A DNA stretch of 64,000 nt from NCBI GenBank assembly GCA_963662245.2, contig CAXXVQ010000009.1, forward strand, positions 682,001 to 746,000. Reading direction: 5' to 3'. Under the pieces are notes generated by a model. It had not been told where the DNA came from. It made no database searches and was given only the letters and a program-made list of their open reading frames with translations. Positions within the stretch are counted from its first letter, which is position 1. Each line of letters begins with the position of its first letter. This stretch comes from JAFGVL01 sp963662245 (GTDB taxonomy: Bacteria > Bacteroidota > Bacteroidia > Bacteroidales > Paludibacteraceae). The translations under genes and the position numbers were made by a program. Below are positions 1 to 6,882 of the stretch, in pieces.

Positions 1-1146
1 ATTTATGGGATTCCTTTAGTAAAAGACGGGGAAATAAAAGGTGCCAGAGGGATGATTGTCGATATTTCTGAGCGGAAAGAGACAGAGCAGGCTCTTAAAG
101 AAAGCGAAGAGAAATATCGAATGTTGGTAGATGATGCCAACGATGGAATTGTACTTACTCAAGAAGGTAAACTAAAGCTTGTAAACAAGGCAATGTGTAA
201 AATATTGCAATATGATTTTGCCGAATTTAAAGATAAACCGTTTTATGATTTTATTTTTCCTGATGATAGGGCTCAAATGCTTGGATATCATCAAAGACGA
301 ATGTCCGGCGAAGAGTTTACAATTTTATATAGAGCCCGTCTAATAAGACGAGACGGCGAAATAATTACCGTAGAATTAAATGCCCGAACTTTATATTTTA
401 ATAACCAACCTGCTGCATTTATAATTATTCGGGATATTTCAGAGAGGATAGCGATAGAAAATGAATTGAAGGCGGCAAAAGAGCAACTTGAGAAACTTAA
501 CAAGAATCTGGAAAACATGGTGGCAGAAAGTTCTGAGAAGCTTGCTGAAACACATATGCAATTAGTTAATCTTCAAAAAGAGAACCTTCAATCGCAGTTT
601 GATGTATTGCGTCAGCAGGTAAATCCACACTTCCTTTTCAATAGTTTGAATGTACTTACTTCGTTGATAAAAATTGAACCTGATTTGGCCGAACAGTTTT
701 CTGAGCATTTATCTAAAGTGTATAGATATGTGCTTGAAAATAAGGATAATGAGCTGGTGAGTTTAAGCACTGAACTAAAGTTTTTAGATGCATATATTTT
801 CTTGTTAAATATTCGTTTTGTAGACAAAATCAAAGTGAATATTTCGATCCCGGACAATAAGCTTAATAACAAACTTATTCCGTTAGCTATGCAGCTATTG
901 ATTGAGAATGCAATTAAGCATAATATCATGAGTAAATCTGCTCCGTTGGTGATAGATATTTTTATTGATAAAAATAATTTCTTGAACATTATCAATAATC
1001 TTCAAGAACGACCAACTCATATCGTTTCAACGGGTGTCGGCTTGAAAAATATTGAAAACAGATATTTACTTTTAAATAATACAAAACCAGTGTTTGAGAA
1101 AACAGAAACACAGTTTGTGGCTAAGGTTCCGTTAGTGGAGAAATAA
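1..1146 (+). CDS. PAS-domain sensor histidine kinase, LytS/YehU type (5' end cut by window)
   Basis: The frame is open from base 1, so the N-terminus lies outside the window; the ATG at 52 is internal. The first ~20 codons read as the end of a PAS/PAC domain (GARGMIVDISERK). A full PAS domain follows, then a coiled coil, then the His_kinase domain with its phospho-acceptor motif NPHFLFNSLN, and an ATPase part with LLIENAIKHN (N box) and GVGLKNIENR (G box). This layout is typical of kinases that pair with LytTR response regulators. Two such regulators follow 9 bp and about 440 bp downstream, so it is probably the sensor of a three-gene signalling operon. No transmembrane segment is visible in the part shown. 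The signal sensed is unknown. Confidence 0.9.
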   Translation: MYGIPLVKDGEIKGARGMIVDISERKETEQALKESEEKYRMLVDDANDGIVLTQEGKLKLVNKAMCKILQYDFAEFKDKPFYDFIFPDDRAQMLGYHQRRMSGEEFTILYRARLIRRDGEIITVELNARTLYFNNQPAAFIIIRDISERIAIENELKAAKEQLEKLNKNLENMVAESSEKLAETHMQLVNLQKENLQSQFDVLRQQVNPHFLFNSLNVLTSLIKIEPDLAEQFSEHLSKVYRYVLENKDNELVSLSTELKFLDAYIFLLNIRFVDKIKVNISIPDNKLNNKLIPLAMQLLIENAIKHNIMSKSAPLVIDIFIDKNNFLNIINNLQERPTHIVSTGVGLKNIENRYLLLNNTKPVFEKTETQFVAKVPLVEK

Positions 1147-1155
1147 AATATTTAC

Positions 1156-1575
1156 ATGAAAATAGTTATTGTAGAAGATGAGTTTTTTGCAGCTCGCAGG
1201 TTGGAAAATATGATACATGAATATGATTCGTCAATCAAGATACTTGCAAAGCTAGAGTCTGTAAAAGAGTCAGTGGATTGGTTTAAAGAAAATGAACAAC
1301 CGGATTTGATTTTTCTGGATATTCATCTGGATGATGATTTGAGTTTTTCCATTTTTAAAGAGGTAGAGATTTCTTGTCCGATAATTTTTACTACAGCAAC
1401 AGATGAATTCGCAACTCAGGCATTTTTAATGCATAGCATTGGCTATCTGCATAAACCAATCATACAAGATGACCTGAATCTGGTTCTGAAAACATATCAA
1501 CAAACTACGGTAACTCCAATGGTTATTGATGGAAAGATATTTGATGAAATAATTAATCAAAAGAATAAAAACTAA
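1156..1575 (+). CDS. stand-alone response-regulator receiver (LytTR family without output domain)
   Basis: A 139-residue CheY-like receiver. The acidic pocket (EDE near residue 8), the phospho-acceptor Asp55 in LIFLDIHL and the Lys in HKPI are all present, so it should be phosphorylatable. It ends about 20 residues after the receiver, where the linker to a DNA-binding domain would begin. It is clearly paralogous to the next gene: DSSI near residue 24, QPD at 48-50 and DDLSFSIF at about 59-66 match, also at DNA level. It starts 9 bp after the kinase and ends 4 bp before the full-length regulator. It may be a phosphate sink, a dimerisation modulator or a decaying duplicate; the sequence cannot decide. 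Confidence 0.8.
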   Translation: MKIVIVEDEFFAARRLENMIHEYDSSIKILAKLESVKESVDWFKENEQPDLIFLDIHLDDDLSFSIFKEVEISCPIIFTTATDEFATQAFLMHSIGYLHKPIIQDDLNLVLKTYQQTTVTPMVIDGKIFDEIINQKNKN

Positions 1576-1579
1576 GCTT

Positions 1580-2344
1580 ATGAAAGCATTAATCATTGAA
1601 GACGAATATTTTGCAGCTGAAAGGTTGGAGAAATTAGTGCTGGGATGTGATTCGTCCATTCAAATTTTGGGCAAACTACAATCGGTGGAGGAGGCGGTGC
1701 AATGGCTTAAAAGTAACTCACAGCCCGATGTGATCTTCTTGGATATTCAGCTGGAAGATGATTTGAGTTTTTCTATTTTTGAGCAGGTGGAGGTAAAGTC
1801 AAATATTATTTTTACCACTGCTTTTGATGAATATGCTATTCGTGCGTTCAAGCATAAGAGCATAGATTATTTGTTGAAGCCTATTTCAAAAGAGGATTTA
1901 TGTGCGGCATTGAAAAAGCATAACGATTGGAGTGTACAGCAGTTGCCTGATTATAAAGAGCTTATTGGTCTTCTGAAGCAAAGCTCAAATGAATACAGAG
2001 AGCGATTTTCTGTTATTGTTGGAGAAAAGATGAAATCGATAGAGGTAGCGGATATTGCTTATTTCTTCTCCACTTCAGGAATTACTTTTTTTGTGACAAG
2101 ATCTGGTAGTCAATACACGCTTGATGTTAGTTTAGATAACTTAATGAGAGAGCTAAATCCGAATTGTTTTTTCAGAGCAAATCGCCAATATTTGGTTGCC
2201 AGAAGTGGTGTAAATCAGATTTTTGTGTTCCCCAAAAGTCGTTTGAAATTGGATTTGCAACCAAAATCTGCTGAGGAGGTGTATGTAAGTATAGAGAAAG
2301 TACCTGCTTTTAAAAAATGGTTTGACGGAGAAAAAGTGTTTTAA
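1580..2344 (+). CDS. LytTR family response regulator
   Basis: A 254-residue two-domain regulator. The N-terminal receiver (about residues 1-120) has acidic residues near position 8, phospho-acceptor Asp55 in VIFLDIQL, and LLKPIS. The C-terminal LytTR DNA-binding domain (about 140-245) includes the typical FFSTSGITFFVTRSG strand region and the FFRANRQYLV motif. In this family phosphorylation by a LytS-type kinase promotes binding to direct repeats in target promoters. It is the last gene of the kinase/receiver cluster and is followed by a repeat-filled gap. Targets are not visible. Confidence 0.9.
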   Translation: MKALIIEDEYFAAERLEKLVLGCDSSIQILGKLQSVEEAVQWLKSNSQPDVIFLDIQLEDDLSFSIFEQVEVKSNIIFTTAFDEYAIRAFKHKSIDYLLKPISKEDLCAALKKHNDWSVQQLPDYKELIGLLKQSSNEYRERFSVIVGEKMKSIEVADIAYFFSTSGITFFVTRSGSQYTLDVSLDNLMRELNPNCFFRANRQYLVARSGVNQIFVFPKSRLKLDLQPKSAEEVYVSIEKVPAFKKWFDGEKVF

Positions 2345-2357
2345 TTTATTCGCCTAT

Positions 2358-2535
2358 AAATTATAAATAGTTTAATAGCGTGGTACGCTGTGACTTTACC
2401 TGCATAGCAGCGTTCTATTGGTAGAAGTCATATTTAGAACAAGAGGTAAGGTGCAGCGCACCGTGCTATTAAAAAGCTTCCCTTAACTATATTATTCCCA
2501 TTAAAACCTTCCAACCATGACTACCCTCGTTGTTG
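2358..2535. repeat. interspersed palindromic repeat, family A, copy 1
   Basis: About 180 bp in the 314-bp gap between the regulator and the YciI gene. It matches copy 2 (10331-10555) almost throughout: a left part (GTGGTACGCTGTG), a central segment with GCATAGCAGCGTTCTATTGG, and a right end with GGTGCAGCGCACC followed by GTGCTATTA. Copy 1 lacks about 60 bp present in copy 2, between two imperfect GGTACGCTGT/GGTGCGCTGC palindromes. The rest of the gap, 2536-2658, shows no gene. Confidence 0.8.
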
Positions 2536-2658
2536 CTTATTTAAAGTAGTAATAAATATTTCATACCTAATAATGGTTGATTCGTAAAGAAAAGTGAGTG
2601 TTTTTTAAGTAAAAATCGTAAACTTTGTTCATTGATAAAACATTAAAAACTACTGCTT

Positions 2659-2949
2659 ATGTTTATCGTCCTACTTACCTATACTCACGGACTAGATCCG
2701 ATTCTTGAGCACTTGGAAGCTCACCGTACTTTCCTTGATAAGTATTACGAAACCGGAAATTTTATTTGTTCCGGAGCACAAAATCCCCGCACGGGTGGCG
2801 TTATTCTTTGTCGTGCTACCAATAAAGCCCAAGTCGAAGAAATAATTAAAGAAGATCCGTTTAATATCACTGGAGCTGCTTCGTATAAAATTATTGATTT
2901 TGAGGCAAGTAAATTATGTGTCAGAGTTAGAGCCTTTCGTTTAAAATAA
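2659..2949 (+). CDS. YciI family protein
   Basis: A 96-residue protein that fits the YCII fold: an N-terminal strand MFIVLLTYT, a helix with HLEAHRTFLDKYYETGNF, and a central SGAQNPRTGGVILCRA segment. YciI-like proteins are small ferredoxin-like-fold proteins with a conserved His/Asp pair; their biochemical role is mostly undefined. It is the first gene of a same-strand run of small enzymes. The start is the only ATG before the conserved first strand. The region upstream, about 2610-2630, has a loosely matching -7 element only. Confidence 0.8.
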   Translation: MFIVLLTYTHGLDPILEHLEAHRTFLDKYYETGNFICSGAQNPRTGGVILCRATNKAQVEEIIKEDPFNITGAASYKIIDFEASKLCVRVRAFRLK

Positions 2950-2963
2950 AAATAGTTATTGAA

Positions 2964-3383
2964 ATGATTCAATGTACATATAAAGTTGGCTATGAGCTGA
3001 TGGATTTTGATAAAGTTACTGATATGCTTTCAAAGGCATATTGGTCTGTTGGAATAACAAAAGATGTAGTTACAAAAGCTGCCGCAAACTCCACATTAGT
3101 TTTTGGGGTGTTTGATGCTACTAACCAGCAAATTGCTTATGCTCGTGTGCTATCGGACAAAACCCGTTTTTGCTACCTGATGGATGTGATTGTTGACGAA
3201 AAACATCGTCGTCAGGGTATTGGTCAGGATTTATTAAAATATATTCTTCATTATCCTGAATTGTCCGATGTCTATATCTGGACTTTAAGAACTGCTGATG
3301 CTCATGGAGTTTACTCAAAATTAGGCTTTAAGCAGGTAGAGAATCCAGAAGAATGGATGATGATATCTAAACCGAAAAGATAA
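2964..3383 (+). CDS. GNAT family N-acetyltransferase
   Basis: A 139-residue single-domain GNAT. The acetyl-CoA-binding motif A is visible as VIVDEKHRRQGIGQDLL (R/QxxGxG/A type), followed by a C-terminal region with YIWTLRTADAHGVYSKLGF, as in family members close to the 'AAC/YjdJ-like' group. The substrate cannot be read from sequence. It lies 14 bp after the YciI gene and 18 bp before a methyltransferase, so it is probably co-transcribed with both. Confidence 0.85.
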   Translation: MIQCTYKVGYELMDFDKVTDMLSKAYWSVGITKDVVTKAAANSTLVFGVFDATNQQIAYARVLSDKTRFCYLMDVIVDEKHRRQGIGQDLLKYILHYPELSDVYIWTLRTADAHGVYSKLGFKQVENPEEWMMISKPKR

Positions 3384-3401
3384 ATCAGAAGAATTTTTAT
3401 A

Positions 3402-4082
3402 ATGGAAGTTGTAAACATAAAAACAAAGTTTAATACAAGTGTAGAGACTTATGATTCGCAACGCAGATTTTTTATTCCATGTTTTGATGATTATTATCAA
3501 ACCGGAATAAAACTTCTTGCATATATGCGTAAGGAATTCAACTCGGTACTTGATCTTGGTGCAGGAACAGGTTTGCTGTCACGGTATCTGTATGAAACAT
3601 ATCCTACTGCAAATTATACACTGGTTGATATTGCCGAAAAGATGTTGGATATTGCAAAACTGAGGTTTGAAGGTTTGAGTAACTTCAGTTATTGTGAGGC
3701 AGATTATTCTAAAGAGTTACCACAAGGCGAGTTTGATTTAGTAAGCTCAGCTCTGTCTATTCATCACTTGGATGAGCAAGAGAAATTTTCCCTTTATACA
3801 AGCATTTATAATAAATTACCATCCGGTGGGTGTTTGTTGAATGTGGATCAATTCAATGCCGGTTCAGAAGAAATGAACAAGCAAATTAATCATTTGTGGT
3901 ATACTCAGATTAGTACAAGTGGAATTTCAGATGAGCAGCAAAATTTGTGGTTACAGCGTCGGGAACTGGATAAGGAGAATACCATATCAGAAACATTGGC
4001 TATGCTTAAAGAAATAGGTTTTAGTCATGTGGAGTCTGTGTATCAATATCTTAAGTTTGGAGTGGTATTAGCTATAAAGTAA
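3402..4082 (+). CDS. class I SAM-dependent methyltransferase
   Basis: A 226-residue Rossmann-fold methyltransferase. SAM-binding motif I is VLDLGAGTGLLSRYL near residues 49-63, the acidic end of strand 2 is LVDIAEKML, and motif IV is DLVSSALSIHHL. The C-terminal half has the helix pattern of small-molecule or tRNA-type methyltransferases of this superfamily. The substrate is unknown. It sits 18 bp after a GNAT gene. A second, different methyltransferase lies 1 kb downstream. Confidence 0.85.
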   Translation: MEVVNIKTKFNTSVETYDSQRRFFIPCFDDYYQTGIKLLAYMRKEFNSVLDLGAGTGLLSRYLYETYPTANYTLVDIAEKMLDIAKLRFEGLSNFSYCEADYSKELPQGEFDLVSSALSIHHLDEQEKFSLYTSIYNKLPSGGCLLNVDQFNAGSEEMNKQINHLWYTQISTSGISDEQQNLWLQRRELDKENTISETLAMLKEIGFSHVESVYQYLKFGVVLAIK

Positions 4083-4216
4083 GGTTTTAGGGATATTATA
4101 ATCATAACAAATATTCCATTAAAATATGGAATGAATCCTTGTCAGGATTATGCGGAAATTATTGACAATCAAAATGTATTAAAGGTTTAAACTGGAAATA
4201 TACTGGAGTGTGAATT

Positions 4217-4732
4217 ATGAAACTACAATTAGCAGAACTTACACTAAGAAAATTTAAAGAAACTGATTGCACTAGATTAGCAGAACTCTGTAACAATAAA
4301 AGAGTTTGGGATAATCTGCGTGATTATATTCCACATCCTTACACCATAGATGATGCTAGAAGCTATATCTTATCTTGTCAGCAGGAAGAAACACAAACCA
4401 TTTTTGCCGTAGAGTATAATGGAGAGCTTGTTGGTAGTATAGGTTTGATTTTAGAATCAGATGTGTATCGGATTTCTGCCGAGATAGGTTATTGGATTGG
4501 CGAACCATATTGGGGTTTGGAAATTGCAACTAAGGCTGTATGCCTTGTAACTGAGTATGGTTTTAATCATTTGGGACTAAAACGCATTTTCTCAAAGGTG
4601 TTTGGTTTTAATAAGGCTTCTCAAAGAGTCTTAGAGAAGGCAGGGTATAGCAAAGACGCTATTCTGAAAAAAGCTGCAATTAAAAATAACACAATTATTG
4701 ATATTCATCTTTATAGCATACTTCCAAAATGA
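4217..4732 (+). CDS. GNAT family N-acetyltransferase (RimJ/RimL type)
   Basis: A 171-residue protein with the RimJ/RimL-like layout: LTLRKFKETDCTRLAELCNN at the start, IGYWIGEPYWGLEIATKAV covering the acetyl-CoA site, and the C-terminal signature GFNKASQRVLEKAGY. This subfamily acetylates protein N-termini or small amines; the substrate here is unknown. A 134-bp gap precedes it, holding a small palindrome (ATTCCA...TGGAAT near 4113-4131) and no convincing gene. Its stop overlaps the start of the cupin gene (ATGA), indicating translational coupling. Confidence 0.85.
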   Translation: MKLQLAELTLRKFKETDCTRLAELCNNKRVWDNLRDYIPHPYTIDDARSYILSCQQEETQTIFAVEYNGELVGSIGLILESDVYRISAEIGYWIGEPYWGLEIATKAVCLVTEYGFNHLGLKRIFSKVFGFNKASQRVLEKAGYSKDAILKKAAIKNNTIIDIHLYSILPK

Positions 4733-5040
4733 CAACAGATTTTATAACTCCACCCAATCATATTCATTTTTTAGCAAAAAAACTTTTTGGAAACTTGAGT
4801 GAAATTATGGATGGCTCCATTGCTTATTTAGAACCTAATGGTGGCGGTCCGGTTGAGCAACATACACACGAACATTCCCACCTGTTTATTGTGGTGGAGG
4901 GTGAGGCAAAAATCTTACTAGATAAAACAGAAAAGATCTTGCATGCAAACGAATCATTTTTAGTGGATGGTCATATTCCTCACTCAATCTGGAATAATAT
5001 AGATTCTACAACTAAAATGATTGGTATTTCGGTAAAGTAA
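4729..5040 (+). CDS. cupin domain protein
   Basis: A 103-residue single cupin domain. The metal-binding histidines appear in EQHTHEHSHLFIVVEGEA (motif 1) and in the later VDGHIPHSIWN (motif 2). Cupins of this size are sugar or small-molecule binding, isomerase or dioxygenase proteins; no specific reaction can be assigned. It overlaps the upstream GNAT gene by 4 bp and is followed 11 bp later by a methyltransferase. Confidence 0.85.
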   Translation: MTTDFITPPNHIHFLAKKLFGNLSEIMDGSIAYLEPNGGGPVEQHTHEHSHLFIVVEGEAKILLDKTEKILHANESFLVDGHIPHSIWNNIDSTTKMIGISVK

Positions 5041-5051
5041 ATATTTCTCTT

Positions 5052-5783
5052 ATGAATGATGTAAAAAAACATTATGATAACCATCTGGCAGCATTTTATT
5101 CATGGATGGTTGGTGATGCTGAGCCATTGTCAGAGAATTTTAAACAGATATGTTTAAGGAATGAGGTTATTCCTCAAAGTACGACAGTAGCTTTAGATCT
5201 TGGTGCCGGTAACGGAATTCAATCCTGTGCTTTGGAAAAGCTTGGGTATAATGTGTTGGCGGTAGATTTTAATGCTCATTTGCTTGAAGAACTGAAATCT
5301 AAATGTAAATCAGTAAATACTGTGCTTGATGATATTCGTAATGTTGTAGCCTATGCTGATCTGAACCCTGAATTAATTGTTTGCTGTGGCGACACAATCA
5401 GCCATTTAGAATCATTTGAAGAAGTACAGATGTTGTTTAAGGATGCTTTTCAGTCCTTGTCTCAAAATGGCACACTAATTCTTTCTTTTCGGGATTACTC
5501 CTTTGAACTGACCGATACCAGTCGATTTATTCCCGTAAAAAGCGATTCGCAAAGAGTTTTCACTTGTTTCTTGGAATATTCAGAAGACAAAGTGCGAGTT
5601 ACCGATTTGCTGTATGAAAAAGAGGGCAAAGTGTGGATTCAAAAAGTAAGTTCATATTTTAAATTGAGATTAAATGAAGACCTAGTGTGTAGTTATCTAT
5701 CGGCGGTAGGTTTTGAAATTATTTTTTCTCAGATAGAAAAAGGCCTGGTAACTGTAATTGCCAAAAAAATAGAAATAATCTGA
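5052..5783 (+). CDS. class I SAM-dependent methyltransferase
   Basis: A 243-residue methyltransferase with motif I in VALDLGAGNGIQSCALEKLGY (about residues 45-65), the strand-2 end AVDFNAHLL and motif IV LIVCCGDTISHLESFEEV. The start region YDNHLAAFYSWM is often seen in small-molecule methyltransferases of Bacteroidetes and Cyanobacteria. It is not closely similar to the methyltransferase at 3402-4082. It ends the compact run of accessory enzymes; the next gene is 75 bp away. Confidence 0.85.
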   Translation: MNDVKKHYDNHLAAFYSWMVGDAEPLSENFKQICLRNEVIPQSTTVALDLGAGNGIQSCALEKLGYNVLAVDFNAHLLEELKSKCKSVNTVLDDIRNVVAYADLNPELIVCCGDTISHLESFEEVQMLFKDAFQSLSQNGTLILSFRDYSFELTDTSRFIPVKSDSQRVFTCFLEYSEDKVRVTDLLYEKEGKVWIQKVSSYFKLRLNEDLVCSYLSAVGFEIIFSQIEKGLVTVIAKKIEII

Positions 5784-5858
5784 GATATATCTAATAAGAT
5801 AATGTAAGGCTATCCATTAGGATTGATTTTTAATAAAATTCTTAAAATAAATTAACAT

Positions 5859-6689
5859 ATGATAAACGAAATTTATCCGCATAAATTTGAAAATCAATAT
5901 CAGCCTGATAAGCAAATCTCAGACAATGATTTTGTACTCCACTATCAGTCTAATAACCTTTTGCTAAAAACGAGTGGAGAAGAATTGGAGATTCCTCGTA
6001 GAGGAGATTTTAAACAAATCGGAGAACATATTTTTTTATTCACATTAAATGATGTTTCTTGTTTTTTATTGACAGATAAACCGCAAGAAATTCAATCCAA
6101 TATGGAGTTTAAAGAAATAAACTTCTTTCGTACTATCAAACAACAAGAGATTGCTTGGGTAAGTATTGTCGGACTGCATCTTTATAATTGGTATTCCGAA
6201 CATCAATTTTGTGGCAAATGTGGAACAAAGATGAATCACAAGTCAGATGAACGGGCTATGATGTGTCCTAATTGCGGAACGCTATTTTTTCCAAAGATCT
6301 CTCCGGCAATAATTGTGGCTATTACTAAGGATGATAAGATATTGCTGGCTCGAAATTCAAATTTTCCGGCTGCATGGTATGCTCTTGTTGCAGGTTATGT
6401 AGATATAGGCGAAAGCCTAGAAGAAACTGTTAGCCGAGAAGTGAAAGAAGAAGTGGGGCTTGATGTAAAAAATGTTAGATATATTGGTAGCCAACCTTGG
6501 CCACTTTCCGGATCTATGATGATTGGCTTTGCAGCAGAGGTAGCCGATAAGAATCAGCCAATATTGATTGATGGAAAAGAGGTTGTAGAGGCTGATTGGT
6601 TTACCAGAGGTAGTTTGCCGAATCATCCACCTGCTCATATTGGTATTTCAGGTTTACTGATAGATAAATTTGAAAGTTCGGAGTTGTAG
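5859..6689 (+). CDS. nudC: NAD(+) diphosphatase NudC
   Basis: A 276-residue Nudix protein. A zinc ribbon (FCGKCG and CPNCG, near residues 119-141) precedes the Nudix box GYVDIGESLEETVSREVKEEVGL (about 180-202), and SQPWPLSGSMM follows, which is the NudC-type SQPWPxPxS signature with small changes. NudC hydrolyses NADH/NAD to NMN and AMP and can remove NAD caps from RNA. A hairpin terminator follows at 6719. The family call is firm; the exact substrate preference is inferred. Confidence 0.93.
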   Translation: MINEIYPHKFENQYQPDKQISDNDFVLHYQSNNLLLKTSGEELEIPRRGDFKQIGEHIFLFTLNDVSCFLLTDKPQEIQSNMEFKEINFFRTIKQQEIAWVSIVGLHLYNWYSEHQFCGKCGTKMNHKSDERAMMCPNCGTLFFPKISPAIIVAITKDDKILLARNSNFPAAWYALVAGYVDIGESLEETVSREVKEEVGLDVKNVRYIGSQPWPLSGSMMIGFAAEVADKNQPILIDGKEVVEADWFTRGSLPNHPPAHIGISGLLIDKFESSEL

Positions 6690-6718
6690 AGAACGATTTT
6701 AATATAATATTGAGAAGT

Positions 6719-6755
6719 AACAGATTGTTAATATATGATCTGTTGCTTTTTTGTT
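6719..6755 (+). terminator. Rho-independent terminator after nudC
   Basis: Stem AACAGAT/ATCTGTT (6719-6725 with 6738-6744), loop of 12 nt, followed by a T-rich tail. Confidence 0.7.
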
Positions 6756-6790
6756 TTAAATATCAGTTTAGATTTTTTATGAAAATATGG

Positions 6791-6798
6791 TATCTTTG
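6791..6798 (+). promoter_or_regulatory. Bacteroidetes -7 box upstream of the pectate lyase gene
   Basis: TATCTTTG matches the TAnnTTTG consensus exactly and lies 85 bp before the start codon. No clear -33 TTTG is seen at the usual distance, only GTTTA near 6767. Confidence 0.6.
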
Positions 6799-6882
6799 TT
6801 TTTTTTCTATTGGAAATGTGTTTAAATGCTTGATAAATAGATGTGTTGAGAATGTGGAAACAATAAATAATCTAAATATACT

